From: Io17-Chloro-G2 sp965226825
GTDB taxonomy: Bacteria; Chloroflexota; Dehalococcoidia; Lucifugimonadales; UBA3495
Direction: 5' to 3'
Length of the DNA: 64,000 bases
Assembly: GCA_965226825.1 (NCBI GenBank)
Contig: CBDDED010000003.1
Span: forward strand, 496,001-560,000
Shown: piece by piece, positions 44,901-53,202 of the stretch
How positions within the stretch are numbered: position 1 is the stretch's first letter
How the letters are laid out: the number at the start of each line of letters is the position of its first letter
The notes under the pieces: model-generated
The model's input: only the letters and a program-made list of their open reading frames with translations
Databases searched by the model: none
What the model was told of the DNA's origin: nothing
Made by a program: the position numbers and the translations under genes

Positions 44901-47382
44901 TCTAACCGCTACTCTGACCGACCCCGACGTCGTCTCTGGCGCCCTTACATGGCGGTGGACCATTGCCAGCAGCGCAACCGGCACCTTCAACAACATCAGC
45001 GGAGGTACGTCGGCTACCTACACGCCATTGGCGGGTGACGTGGGCAAGTACCTGAAGGTCACCGCTTCCTACACCGACGGAGAGGGCTCCGGCAAGAGCG
45101 CATATTTAGCGCCGGCCAACCCGGTGAGGGTGGCGCCGGGGAGCAACGCCGCGCCGGTCTTCCCGTCCAACGAGAACGGCGCTCGGAGCGTGGCCGAAAA
45201 TACCCGGGCGGGCCGGAACATCGGCGCACCGGTCGACGCCACCGACCCGAACGCCAACGATACGCTCACCTACTCCAAGAGCGGGACCGAAGCCGCTTTC
45301 TTCAACATCGTCTCAACCTCCGGCCAGTTGCGGACCAAGGACCCTCTGGACCATGAGACCAAGCCCAGCTACTCCTTTACGGTAACCGCCACTGACCCGT
45401 CGGGCCTCACGGCCACAAAAACGGTGACCGTCTCCGTGACCGACGTGAACGAACCGCCGGGTAAACCCGCAATCCCCACGGTAGGACCCGCTTCAACCAA
45501 TGGTCATACCGCCCTGAGCGTGTCGTGGAATGCGCCGTCCAACCGGGGGTCGGTCATTACGGGATACGACGTGCAGTACCGCAAAAAGGGCGCCGCGAAC
45601 TGGCTAAACAATAATGTCGTAGTCTCCGGGACCGGCGCTACCATCAGCAACGTGACGCCCGATTCAAACTACCAGGCCAGGGTGCAGGCGAGGAGCGAGG
45701 AAGGCACCGGTACATGGTCCGAACCGGGGAACGGCAGGACGGCGGTAACCCCCGTTAGCCTCCAGGCAACGTTAACCGTAAGCTACCAGTCGGCGAGCTA
45801 CCGCGTAACCGAGGGTGGTTCCCGGAGCATCACGGTCACCCTGTCTGAGTCTGCCGACCGGGTCCTTTCAATCCCGATAACAGCATCAAATGGAACTGCG
45901 GAATACGGGGACTACCAGGTTACCGGGTTGAACAACAACGCCCTGTCCATATCTCCTGGGGACAGCAATCGCAGCTTCACGTTCAGGGCGCTGCATGAAT
46001 CCGATAGAAGCAATGAGACCGTGAACCTTGGGTTCGGCAACCTTCCCAACAAAGTGATCGCGGGCGCCCGCAATACCGCCACGGTGAGCATTACGGACGA
46101 CGACCTCCTCGTTAGGACTTTTGACAACAACGACGACGACGATTCTGACGACGACGATCAAGATGAAAAGAGCGAGATTGACCCGCTCAGCAATATCGTC
46201 GACTCCGATACCTCGGGTAACCGGGCTCCTGTGTTTGTCGAGGGCGTTAGCACCAGGCGTACGGTGCCGGAACACGCAGAGCGGGCGGCCTACATCGGTT
46301 CACCGGTGATTGCCACAGACCCGGACGGCGACGTGTTGACCTACTCCCTTGGGGATGTTTTCGACGGACAAACCTTCATCGTTGATAGCGCCTGGGGCCA
46401 GTTGATGACCAAATTGCCGCTGGACTTCGAAACTAAGTCCAGCTACACCGTGGTCGTGGGCGTTACCGACGGCCGGGGCGCCGGCGACACCATGGTTGTG
46501 ACCATCAACTTGACCGATATGCAAGAAGTGCCTATCGACAACCCACAAACCCAGGCAGTGGGCAAGGTCAATCCTGATGCAGAGGTCACCATCGAAACGC
46601 CGGACGGCGTTGCGGCGGTCACGTTCCCTGCCGGTTCCCGGGAATCCTCCTACCAGGTCAGGGTGGACTCAGCTTCGAGCAACTGCGGTAGTGATATTCC
46701 CGAAGGCGCTCTCCGGGCTTCCCTCAGCGTGGAATACTTTGACAACTGGGGTAGGCAGGAGCATGACGTGGTACTGGACCAGCCGGCCACAATCATACTT
46801 AGGCTGAACGCAGCCGAATTGGGCGGAGTGAACCAGGTGTTGGCGGCCCACCGGCGGGGCGGGTTCAACGTCTTCGCCCGCAGCGACGCGGCTGGCGAGT
46901 GGTCGAACGTGGAGTTCACGCTGGAGGCCAATGACCAAGGTACTATCACCCTTACCGTCGGAGGTCTGTACCGGCTTCACTGCTTCGCCGCTGCCACCGA
47001 CGCTGCAGCGTTCGGGTCGGTGGTGCAGCCCGCCGCCGAGACCCCGACGCCCACGCCCACGCCCACGCCGCAGCCCACAGTCCAGCCGGCGCCGGAACCT
47101 ACTCCGGTGGCAACGCGGCTCCCAACGGCGACGCCTACGATTGTCCCCGATGTCACGGAAACGCCCGAGCCGAAGCCACCGGTAATCAGTCTGGTTGAAG
47201 AAGTCTCCGCCGCGTCGGAGCCTGAGGTCCCGGATGACCCGGCGACACCCGTACGGGAGGAATCGGTAGATACCCCGATCTGGCCGATCTTGATGATGAT
47301 CGCAGGGGTAACGATGATGGCAACCGGCGGCGGCCTGTACCTGGTAGCGCGGCGGCGGCGCAAGGCCGAAGGGAGACCGTAG
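35932..47382 (+). CDS. Giant cell-surface protein with cadherin-like repeats
   Basis: A 3816-residue exported protein. The first 35 residues form a signal peptide (cut near AVFA/QSNN). Then come about 19 cadherin-like domains (typically NSAPxF ... RSVDENT ... VTATDAD ... LTYSL ... DYE ... VTVTATDPS ... ITVTITVxNVDE). Thirteen of these are followed by a second beta-domain of about 85 residues (GTVTLSSxQPQVGTxLTATL ... WQW ... YTPVAADVGKYL). Near the end are an FN3 domain (about 3175-3275), a Calx-beta-like domain (about 3280-3395), an Asp-rich tract, one more cadherin, a Pro/Thr linker and a single helix with RRRRK tail. It is probably a calcium-stabilised adhesin anchored by that helix. GAGGGG precedes the ATG at 35932. 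Confidence 0.92.
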   Translation: MRHRTLIGTIGMLGLAALVGLFAALSTTFSPQDAVFAQSNNSPAFASDETTRDVDENTPWLQNIVGPVTATDADDDPLTYSLENAGTSHFTIVKSTGQLKTGAEVDYEDQSVYTVKVIATDPSGARDKITVTINVNDVDEPGTVSLSWKQPQVDTELAATLTDPDGDISGVTWQWSRSSSKSATPTPIATATSASYTPVAADNRKYLWATASYTDGNGSGKTAEAVSFRWVRLEPASNNAPAFPETNSTTYTCPQDIDTDYCVSVSRSAAVGTEIYNPARATDPDRQDEIRYSLEGADADSFGMVASNGYLVTKTSLNNADTAPFTVTLKASDESGATDTVTMTIRLQGGRLNPVVVGPSRISYPEGGTWRVATYTATVPDDRATHSWIVSVEPGGGDGDFFDIDDHGVLVFNDPPDYKEGGDNEYSFSITAYDGNPPQGQGRPKTFFNVTVTVIDVDEANEQPAFADETTTRSIIENMAAAENVGDPVTATDPDRDALEYALGGTDASSFDIDTSTGQLLTDAALDHETKSSYSVTVSVRDSKDSDGNPDTTMDDSIEVTITVTNEDEDGTVTLAPPQPQVGTALTATLSDLDGAVSGTTWVWESSADGNTGWTAVTGATSTVTTSSYTPVDADLDRYLRATATYTDPEGSGKNAEAVSANAVQARPVTNAAPQFSAGTTNREVDEGTVVGGNVGAPVTATDTDNGDTLTYGLEGADASAFEIDSTSGQIKVATGTTLDYDTKSSYSVTVSVRDSKDDFGDPDSLMDDTIGVTITVINVDEDGAVTLSSTQPQVGTALTATLTDPDGTVSGTTWVWESSADGTTGWTAVTGATSTVTTSSYTPVDADFEKYLRATATYTDPQGSGKNAEAVSGNPVQARPVTNSAPEFPAPTATRAVDEDTVGGGNVGAPVTATDTDNGDTLTYGLEGDDAAEFEIDSTSGQIKLATGTTLDFETESSYSVVVSVRDSKDAYDAANTDTDDIIDVTITVINLDEDGTVTLAPAQPQVGTALTATLTDPDGTVSGTTWVWESSADGNTGWTTVSGATSTVTASRHTPVSTDLDQSLRATATYTDPEGSGKSAEAVSANAVQARPVTNAAPQFSDETTTRAVDEDTVEGGAVGAPVTATDTDNGDTLTYGLKGDDAAAFEIDSTSGQIKVATETTLDYETKSSYTVVVPVRDSKDDYGVSDSATDDTITVTITVNGVDETPEVKGPDSIDYDENGEGEITAYEAFDPETGSITWSWDGDDKDKFLPSSNGSLAFRTPPDYETPTDNDGDNVYQVTVQASDGSNTGSLVVTITVTNVDEDGTVTLSSDRPQTGTALTATLSDLDGTVSGTTWLWESSADGLTGWTAVTGATSTVTTSSYTPVDGDLGRYLRVTATYTDPEDSGKSADAMAANPTNGAPIFSSNAADRSVPEDAAIGDDVGTPVIATDADTLEYTLDGTDAASFRIVDTSGQLQTKVDLDYEKRSAYDVTVTATDPSGATATITVTITVINVEEDGTVTLSSVQPQVGTELTATLTDPDGDVSGVTWQWARGDGNGSWSNISTADAYTPVAADVDDYLRATASYTDPQGASKSASGVSANAVQAAAATNNSPAFTAETASRSVDENAEIGANVGTPVTADDADTDTLTYTLGGDDVGLFDLVETSGQLQTKTVLDYETDHSYEVTVTATDPSAAAGSIAVTITVINLDEVGTVTLAPDPPQVGTALTATLEDPDGNVSSVTWQWARGATATGTFTNISTVTSYTPVAADLGKYLQATASYTDPQDSGKTAMKVSANPVQAAPLANNEPQFSGSTATRSVEENTAAGESIGDSVAATDMDNGDTLTYSLGGADADSFDIVTSSGQLQTKGALDYEDKETYTVTVSVHDGKDANGEVDTTVDATITVTINLSNVEEPGTVTLSSAQPLTGTAFTASLTDPDGSVTSLTWQWASSATSGGTFVDITDATSASYTPVAVDLGNYLQATATYTDGHGVNKSAVAVSADPTNSAPAFSETTATRSVAEDASIGATIGAPVTATDADTLTYTLAGTDAASFSIIESSGQLRTDTLLDYEDRRSYEVTVTATDTWGATDVITVIIEVTNVEEPGSVTLSTVQPQVGTEVTAELTDPDGDPTRLVWQWARATSPTGSWTNVSSGVDHASYTPVAADVGYYLRAWATYEDPQGGSKSANGVFDNPVQAAPAGNNSAPVFSERTAARTVSENTATETSFGTPVTASDANSDTLTYTLGGADADSFGIVAASGQLQTGDPLDYESRSSYQVTVTAADPSNARDIIDVTITVSNVDEYGTVKLSSLQPQVGTALTATLTDPDGVPSSVAWQWGKSTTASGPFTNVSSGADPATYTPVTADLNMYLRATATYTDPQGSGKTASVVSYSPVQAAAAINSAPVFSEETATRSVGENAEIGANVGTPVTASDAEIDTLTYSLEDDAAPFEILQASGQLQTTAALNFEETASYSVTVIATDPSDKSDTITVTITVDNVDEDGSVTLSSLQPQVGTELTATLDDPDGDPSSVTWEWVSGDSNVGGGATYTPVTADVGNFLQATATYTDPQGSGKTAIGVSANAVQVEPQTNSAPEFTAATAVRTVPENTAAGRSIGTPLTATDPDDDTLTYSLGGTDAGSFRIVQATGQLQTKLPLDSEVKQTYTVVVTATDPSDEFDTITVTINVTNVDEAPGVSGPTSRNYKENDIVAVGPYAATNPENGTIVWGKSGDDSDDFSISNTGELTFSSSPNFESPSDLNTDNVYHVTVEASDGTDTGSLAVTVSVTNEDEWGSLAIPFDQPEVDIELTALLADRDGTVSGETWKWENSSDGQTNWATISGATSSSYTPVAADVDKYLRVSVTYTDPQGPGKTADAVTADTVLAEPNSAPQFSDATVSRSVDENTLWGRDIGAQITATDTTGDTLTYSLDSDDGDSFSIVRSSGQLRTKDDLDYERKASYSVTVTVTDSSSAVAEVPVTISVTNVEEAGEVTLSSVQPQVGTALTATLTDPDVVSGALTWRWTIASSATGTFNNISGGTSATYTPLAGDVGKYLKVTASYTDGEGSGKSAYLAPANPVRVAPGSNAAPVFPSNENGARSVAENTRAGRNIGAPVDATDPNANDTLTYSKSGTEAAFFNIVSTSGQLRTKDPLDHETKPSYSFTVTATDPSGLTATKTVTVSVTDVNEPPGKPAIPTVGPASTNGHTALSVSWNAPSNRGSVITGYDVQYRKKGAANWLNNNVVVSGTGATISNVTPDSNYQARVQARSEEGTGTWSEPGNGRTAVTPVSLQATLTVSYQSASYRVTEGGSRSITVTLSESADRVLSIPITASNGTAEYGDYQVTGLNNNALSISPGDSNRSFTFRALHESDRSNETVNLGFGNLPNKVIAGARNTATVSITDDDLLVRTFDNNDDDDSDDDDQDEKSEIDPLSNIVDSDTSGNRAPVFVEGVSTRRTVPEHAERAAYIGSPVIATDPDGDVLTYSLGDVFDGQTFIVDSAWGQLMTKLPLDFETKSSYTVVVGVTDGRGAGDTMVVTINLTDMQEVPIDNPQTQAVGKVNPDAEVTIETPDGVAAVTFPAGSRESSYQVRVDSASSNCGSDIPEGALRASLSVEYFDNWGRQEHDVVLDQPATIILRLNAAELGGVNQVLAAHRRGGFNVFARSDAAGEWSNVEFTLEANDQGTITLTVGGLYRLHCFAAATDAAAFGSVVQPAAETPTPTPTPTPQPTVQPAPEPTPVATRLPTATPTIVPDVTETPEPKPPVISLVEEVSAASEPEVPDDPATPVREESVDTPIWPILMMIAGVTMMATGGGLYLVARRRRKAEGRP
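37648..39564 (+). repeat. Three in-register 639-bp tandem units inside the giant gene
   Basis: Units begin at 37648, 38287 and 38926 and are each exactly 639 bp (213 codons: one Ig-like plus one cadherin domain). They keep long identical runs such as GTAAGCGGCACAACGTGGGT and GCCACCAGCACAGTAACG. A partial fourth unit (the Ig-like domain) begins at 39862 after an inserted 99-residue cadherin variant. Similarity is visible at the DNA level, so these units arose by recent duplication or are kept alike by recombination. Confidence 0.85.
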
Positions 47383-47394
47383 GACGCCCAAGCA

Positions 47395-47425
47395 ACTTGC
47401 CGGGAGGTCAAACCTCCCGGCAAGT
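47395..47425 (+). terminator. Terminator after the giant surface gene
   Basis: A 13-bp perfect stem (ACTTGCCGGGAGG, loop TCAAA, CCTCCCGGCAAGT) lies 12 bp after the stop codon and is followed by CATTTT. This is a strong hairpin with a modest T tract. Confidence 0.8.
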
Positions 47426-47781
47426 CATTTTGGAACCCCTCCCCTTTATGAATTTATATGTCCTCCCGAGCAGATGTTAGGAAGAGCTCGGTAGTAGGCA
47501 ATACAGTCAGCTTTGGTCGATCAAACTGGACAAGTTCAAGACTGTTCACGCCGCGGGTCAGGTTGGTTTTGTGGCTAGTATTCACAGGAAAACAAGATTG
47601 ACTCCGGCTCGAATCCTCGGAGCATCTCTATTCGAAAGTTTCTTTCCAAGTTAGAAAAAGCCGCTTCCCCTTGTTAGGGCTCGGAGTCAGCCGTTTTTGT
47701 TAAACTCGCCGCGGTTGTACAATACGCCATCAAAATTGAAAGCGTTCGTCAGATATCCGCCCCACCATTGAGGAGTGGCTC
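47426..47781. other. Intergenic region with possible promoter
   Basis: About 350 bp before the MMPL gene, containing no gene. AT-rich patches occur at 47450-47480 and 47630-47740. A possible weak promoter is TTGTTA at 47697 with TACAAT at 47718, but the 15-bp spacer is short. GAGGAG lies before the TTG start. Confidence 0.35.
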
Positions 47782-49989
47782 TTGACCGGAAAGCTTGCCC
47801 GCGTTTGCGCCCAAAGGCCGTTAATAACCATTGGTATCTGGCTGGTGTTGATTGTTATCGCCCTGGCGCTTATCCGCGCCTTGCTGCCAAGCGCTACCAC
47901 CACCGAGTTCTCGCTTGCCGGCCGGTACGAATCTGAACGGGCTTCCTCCATGCTGGAAGAAAGGCTGAGAGGACCCAAGCCGCTTTCCGAACTGGTAATA
48001 GTTCAATCGCAGTCCCTGACCGTCGACGACCCTGAATTCCGCTCCCAGGTCGAATCGGTCCATGCCCGGATCGTTGCCCTGGGTCCAGACTTAGTCCTGG
48101 GAGGACAGCACAACTACCTGGACAACGATGAGATCCGGGTGTCCCCCGACCGCAGGACCACCTTGATGAACTTTATCCTGGCCGGCGACTTCAAGGAGGC
48201 TACGGAGAATGTTGGGGAACTCATTCACGCCGTTGAGGAAGCCAATGGGGCTGACGACTTTCGCGTGCTCATTGGGGGAGACGCCAGCGTAGCCTTTGAG
48301 AACAACGAACTGAGGGCCGAAGACCTTGAAAAGGGCGAGCGGATCGGCATACCTGTAGCCCTGATAATCCTTCTGGCGCTGTTTGGAGCGGTTGTAGCCA
48401 CCCTGTTGCCTTTGGGGCTGGCCATTGTCGCTATTGTGATTGCGCTGGCGGCGGTGGGGATTATCGGTCAGTCCTTCGATCTAATCTTCTTTGTTAACAT
48501 GATGATTACCATGATCGGCCTGGCGGTGGGTATCGACTACTCGTTGCTCATCGTGTCCCGATTCAGGGAGGAGATGAGCCGGGGCCTGGGCAAACGCGAA
48601 GCGGTTGAAAGGGCGGGCGATACGGCAGGCCGCACTGTGCTGTTCAGCGGCACCACCGTGGTGCTCGCCCTCATTGGCATGCTCATTGTCCCGGTGTCCT
48701 TCTTCCAGTCCCTCGGACTGGGCGCTATTCTGGCGGTCGTCGCCGCGCTGGCCGCCACCCTCACGCTTTTGCCCGCGGTGCTCTCGTTGCTCGGCCCCAA
48801 GGTGGGTTTCCTGTCCATACCTTTCCTTGCCAGGTTCTCGCTGAAGAGTCCCGAAGCCGCGGGACATGGGTTCTGGGTCACTATTACTCGTACTGTAACT
48901 CGCGTTCCAATCGTCAGCATCCTAATCATCGCTGTTCCGATGATAGTTCTGTCGGGGTTCTACTTCACCATCAAAACGGGGCTCAACGACGTCAACACTT
49001 TCCCTGATAAGTCCCAGACCAAACAGGCGTTTGCTGTTTTCAAGGAAGAGTTTTCCGTGGGTGAAGTCAGCCCTGCGGGTTTCCTCAGCCCGGCGGAGAT
49101 AGTAATAGATGGAGACGTTAACAGTCCGCAGGTACTGGAGGCGATGGCGCGCCTGGTGCAGACAATCACGGATGACCCTGCCTTCCCGGTCCCTCCCTCT
49201 CAAGAGCCCAACGATGCCGGGGACCTCGCCTTGCTGACCCTTCCGTTCCCGGGCGAGCCCAACAGCCGGGAGGCAACGGCCAAAATGGCCGCTCTCCGCG
49301 ATGAGCATATTCCCGCCGCCTTCAATGGCGTGGCCGCGGAAGTCTACGTGGGGGGCGTAACCGCGGAAGCCGCCGACTTTTTCGGCATCGTTGACGTTTA
49401 CACGCCGATAGTATTTGCCTTCGTCCTCGGCCTCAGCTTCATAATACTGATGCTGGTCTTCCGGTCCATAGTCATTCCGATCAAAGCCATAATAATGAAT
49501 CTGTTGTCGGTCGGCGCTACCTATGGGCTGCTGGTGTTGGTGTTCCAGAAAGGGATTGGTGTGGACTTGCTGGGATTCCAACGGGCTGAGGTAATCGACG
49601 CATGGATACCCCTGTTCCTGTTTTCCATACTATTTGGGTTGTCCATGGACTACCACGTATTCCTGCTCAGCCGGATCCGCGAAAGGTATGACGCGACCGG
49701 AGACAACGCCCAGGCAGTGGCCTATGGTCTGCAGTCCACGGGCGGGATGATAACCGGCGCCGCGCTTATAATGGTTGCAGTATTCGGGGGATTCGCCGCC
49801 GGAGAAACAATCATCAATCAGCAGGTCGGATTCGGGCTAGCCGTGGCGGTATTGCTTGACGCGACTTTAGTAAGGTCGGTGCTGGTCCCGGCCAGCATGG
49901 AAGTTCTGGGTAGGGGGAATTGGTACCTGCCATCATGGCTGGGGTGGCTGCCCGATTTACGAGTGGAAGCAGAAGAGCCGCAGAGTTGA
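47782..49989 (+). CDS. MMPL/RND-family membrane transporter
   Basis: A 735-residue membrane protein with two repeats, each one helix, a large extracytoplasmic domain and a block of five helices. Family marks are VGIDYSLLIVSRFREEM with the conserved Asp-Tyr pair in the first helix block and FGLSMDYHVFLLSRIRERYD in the second. Relatives export lipids, hopanoids or drugs using the proton gradient. It starts at TTG 47782 with GAGGAG 6 bases upstream. The MpaB-like gene follows 10 bp later, so both are co-transcribed, hinting at a linked membrane-lipid role. Confidence 0.92.
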   Translation: MTGKLARVCAQRPLITIGIWLVLIVIALALIRALLPSATTTEFSLAGRYESERASSMLEERLRGPKPLSELVIVQSQSLTVDDPEFRSQVESVHARIVALGPDLVLGGQHNYLDNDEIRVSPDRRTTLMNFILAGDFKEATENVGELIHAVEEANGADDFRVLIGGDASVAFENNELRAEDLEKGERIGIPVALIILLALFGAVVATLLPLGLAIVAIVIALAAVGIIGQSFDLIFFVNMMITMIGLAVGIDYSLLIVSRFREEMSRGLGKREAVERAGDTAGRTVLFSGTTVVLALIGMLIVPVSFFQSLGLGAILAVVAALAATLTLLPAVLSLLGPKVGFLSIPFLARFSLKSPEAAGHGFWVTITRTVTRVPIVSILIIAVPMIVLSGFYFTIKTGLNDVNTFPDKSQTKQAFAVFKEEFSVGEVSPAGFLSPAEIVIDGDVNSPQVLEAMARLVQTITDDPAFPVPPSQEPNDAGDLALLTLPFPGEPNSREATAKMAALRDEHIPAAFNGVAAEVYVGGVTAEAADFFGIVDVYTPIVFAFVLGLSFIILMLVFRSIVIPIKAIIMNLLSVGATYGLLVLVFQKGIGVDLLGFQRAEVIDAWIPLFLFSILFGLSMDYHVFLLSRIRERYDATGDNAQAVAYGLQSTGGMITGAALIMVAVFGGFAAGETIINQQVGFGLAVAVLLDATLVRSVLVPASMEVLGRGNWYLPSWLGWLPDLRVEAEEPQS

Positions 49990-49999
49990 GGGAGTTCAC

Positions 50000-51202
50000 A
50001 TGGTAGAACTCGACGCTGAAACCCAGGTGCAAGCGCCAAACAATATACCTAACGACTATGTAGCGGGGTACGAAAACGCCCGCCAAGTCGCACCCGATAT
50101 GGCGGCCAATTACGTCGCTCACACCCTTATTGGAGACCCGCTGGCCGAAGCGATGACCGAAGACCTGGCCGAGCTTGAGGCAGGCGAGTCAATGCAGCTA
50201 ATCCAGGCGGCTATAGAGCAAGAGGGTGACGGGGCGCTGCGAAACGCACCGACCTCACTGCGGGAATTCTTCAAGGAAGCGGAAATCCGGCCGGAATGGC
50301 TCGACTTTGCGACATTCGCACCCGGCGTCCGCATGTTTCATAGAAATTCCAGGGTGATTTTGGCGGCATTCGTCGCGGGAGTCTTGTTCGAAGGCTTCAC
50401 GACCAACATAGCCAAGTCCTTCTTCATCACCGGTCGGGTGCGGGACCAGGGCGTCAGGCGGTTGGGCCAGAATAACCGTCACATGATGGAGATATTCCTT
50501 CCCGGCGGCTTGTACCGAGAAGGGGACGGCTGGAAACTTTCCGTCCGTATTCGGATAGTTCACGCGCGGATGAGGCGCCTCCTGAACCAATCGGAGGAGG
50601 GGATTCCGAGGCTTGGGGTGCGCCGATTATTGCGGCGCACCTGGGTTATGCTGTTTCCGCTTTTTCGGCTCGGCTGCTGAAACACATGAAAACCCTCGGA
50701 GCTGAGTACAATGCCGAAGAGTACGACAGCTTCATGGCCGTTTGGCGTTACAGCGGTTATTTGATGGGCATACCCGAGACCATCCTGTTCCACGATGCGA
50801 CCGAGGCCCTGAAGCTTTACGACGTGGGTCTCATGTGCGAGCCTAACTCCGAGATTGAATCAGTAGTTATGGCCCACTCTTTGGTAAACTCGGCGCCTTT
50901 AATTGCCGGGATGGTCGAACCTGCCGACCGCCGCAGTCTGGCCCAATACGTGTACCAGATTTCCAGGGGGCTTATCGGAGACGAGACTGCCAATGCACTG
51001 ATGTATCCTCCAACTGCCTCATTTGGAGTGGTAGCGTGGTTCAAGATTCAGCAGCATTATGAGCAAACTGTTTCGGGCACGGTACCAGAACAGCAATTTC
51101 ACCAAGTTCACGGGTCTGCTCGACACTTCGTTGTTTGACGAAGACGGGATCCGCTACGAATTGCCCGACCACGTTTACGCCGAAGAGTCCGTCCATTGGT
51201 GA
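50000..51202 (+). pseudogene. Oxygenase MpaB/DUF2236 family gene with two frameshifts
   Basis: The gene starts at ATG 50000 with GAGGGAG upstream. The first frame carries the FFITGRVRDQGVRRLGQNNR region, typical of this haem-binding family. At about 50598 one base is missing and the frame changes to WDSEAWGAPIIAAHLGYAVS followed by YSGYLMGIPETILFHDATEA. A second frame change near 51050 leads to LFRARYQNSNFTKFTGLLDT and ends LPDHVYAEESVHW at 51202. All three pieces join into one roughly 400-residue protein with family-like content. It is either a fresh pseudogene or an error-containing sequence. It would be expressed from the MMPL operon. Confidence 0.8.
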
Positions 51203-51776
51203 ATACAGGCAAACTGCACCGCTAGATACCCAGATTTCATTCGCCTTCTCCCGCGGCATCCGCAACGCGGACCCTTTCACATTTCTGGCACGCTCCAAGG
51301 GGTCACCCTCGACGCCTCCGTAAAAATCCTTGTTCTCTGTCCACGAGAGCGGATAGACGCGCCGCCTGCCGCCTGCGCCACCCTACATCCGTGCAGACCT
51401 CGCTGGCCCTCCCTGACGCCATAGAAGGCGTTGGCGAATGGGTTAGCGAGGATTAACGACTCTCGAAAATGGGCGCAAGCCTGGATATTCCCTCAAAACC
51501 AGCCCAGTGACCACGACCAGGTTATTGATGGGCTAGTTCAGGGTATCCCTGGGTTATTGTTTCCATATGCTATGTCAATATTCATGCATGTTTTCTGGTA
51601 CCGATTTAGTATTTTTCTAAGAGTTACGATTACCGTCAACTTTTTGCCTTTTGCTGCCGGGTTTGGACAGCATAGGAAATAACAATTGACAATAAGAGGA
51701 ATCCAGCAAGATAATCGCAATCGGGAGATAGCGACGTAAGGCTTTTCTCAGTTTATTGTCAGATTGAGGTCGTGTA
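51203..51776. other. Intergenic region, nothing recognised
   Basis: About 570 bp with no gene. A region at 51560-51720 is AT-rich and probably contains the promoter of the four-gene operon that starts at 51777, but no clear -35/-10 pair was found. TGAGG lies 8-10 bases before the next start. Confidence 0.4.
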
Positions 51777-53177
51777 ATGGCTAGTGAAGACATTGCTTTG
51801 ATGGCTCACTTGATGCGGCGTGCAGGGTTTGGAGCCGGCCGCGAAGAATTAGAGACGCGAGCAGCAAAGGGATACGGGGCAACTGTGCGGGAGTTGTTGA
51901 ACGCGGATGGAGAGTCTGCGGACAGGCTTGAGTTCCTGCGCTATCAACCGGGGCACCTGAGACCAATTACGTCGCCCGGAACCGGCGGGGCTCCCTGGCT
52001 TCACACCATGGTCAACACCCGGCGGCCGCTCGAGGAGAAGATGGTCCTCTTCTGGCACCAAATCTTCGCCACCGGCCAATCGAAAGTAGACCACTACCAC
52101 GTGCTGGTTGACCAGGTGGACATGTTCCGGGAAAAGGCCTTGGGCAATTTTCGCGACTTGCTCGGAGCAGTTTCTAGAGACCCGGGCATGATTTACTGGC
52201 TGGACAACAACGACAACCACGAATATGCAGTGAACGAAAACTGGGGCCGGGAATTGCTGGAACTCTTCAGCATGGGGGTTGGAAACTACACTGAGGACGA
52301 CGTAAGAGAATGCTCCAGGGCATTCACCGGCTGGACCATTGCGCCGGTGCCGCCCCGAGCCATTATCGGGCGGTTCAGTTGGGAGTTCGAATACATAGAA
52401 GAAGACCACGACAACGGCGAAAAGACTTTCCTGGGACACACGGGCAATTTTAACGGCGATGACATTCTCGACATTATCTGCGAACACCCGGCAACCGCGC
52501 GATTTGTTGCTCGTCACCTCTACAGCTTCTTCGTCGCCGACGAGGCCCAGGTTCCGGCCTGGTCTGTGACACCACCGAGAGACCCCGAGGCTGTCGCCGC
52601 TCTGGCCAAAGCGTTTATGGATTCCGGAGGTGAACTCCGGCCGGTCCTGGAATTGCTTTTCAACTCAGAATTCTTCAAGAACGCCCGCTTCGCCAAGATT
52701 AAAAGCCCCGCCGAAGTCGTAGTGTCTACCCTTCGTTTCGTTGGCGGATGGGAATTCCCCGCCCCGGGTATCGGCACTTTGTCCAAGCAGGCAGGCTACA
52801 TGGGACAGGACTTGCTGAACCCACCCAGCGTAGAGGGTTGGCACACCGGGGTGGAGTGGATCAATAGCGGCGCGCTAATGAAGCGGATCAATTTCGCGGC
52901 ATCAATGTTGGGCGATACAGAACGCCCCGGAATCCAGTCCATTTGCCAGCGTCTCAAGGCTCTGGGAACACTGTCGCCTGAAGGTTTCGTGGACAGTTGC
53001 CTTGACCTGGTGGGCCCTTTGGAAGTGAACCCGGTTACCCGCCAGCAGTTGCTGGAGCATGCCGTTGAAGAGGGAGACCTCCTCTGGGACGGTCGGGAGA
53101 ATGACCAAGCCTCCACTGAAAGGGTCGGCGAAATGCTGAAGCTGATAGCGGCGGCCCGAGAATACCAGTACGCTTAA
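51777..53177 (+). CDS. DUF1800 family protein
   Basis: A 466-residue DUF1800 protein, a family of unknown reaction usually encoded beside DUF1501. Typical segments are HLMRRAGFG at the start, PWLHTMVNTRRPLEEKMVLF, WHQIFATG, DNNDNHEYAVNENWGRELLE and LFSMGVGNYTEDDV, and a late PPSVEGWHTG. It has no signal peptide. TTGAGG lies upstream of the ATG. It begins a tight same-strand run with the DUF1501 gene 25 bp later, the NHL gene and the solute-binding lipoprotein. The DUF1800/DUF1501 pairing is common and suggests a shared complex. Confidence 0.92.
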   Translation: MASEDIALMAHLMRRAGFGAGREELETRAAKGYGATVRELLNADGESADRLEFLRYQPGHLRPITSPGTGGAPWLHTMVNTRRPLEEKMVLFWHQIFATGQSKVDHYHVLVDQVDMFREKALGNFRDLLGAVSRDPGMIYWLDNNDNHEYAVNENWGRELLELFSMGVGNYTEDDVRECSRAFTGWTIAPVPPRAIIGRFSWEFEYIEEDHDNGEKTFLGHTGNFNGDDILDIICEHPATARFVARHLYSFFVADEAQVPAWSVTPPRDPEAVAALAKAFMDSGGELRPVLELLFNSEFFKNARFAKIKSPAEVVVSTLRFVGGWEFPAPGIGTLSKQAGYMGQDLLNPPSVEGWHTGVEWINSGALMKRINFAASMLGDTERPGIQSICQRLKALGTLSPEGFVDSCLDLVGPLEVNPVTRQQLLEHAVEEGDLLWDGRENDQASTERVGEMLKLIAAAREYQYA

Positions 53178-53202
53178 ATTCGATCCGTCCAAGGAGGGCG
53201 AC

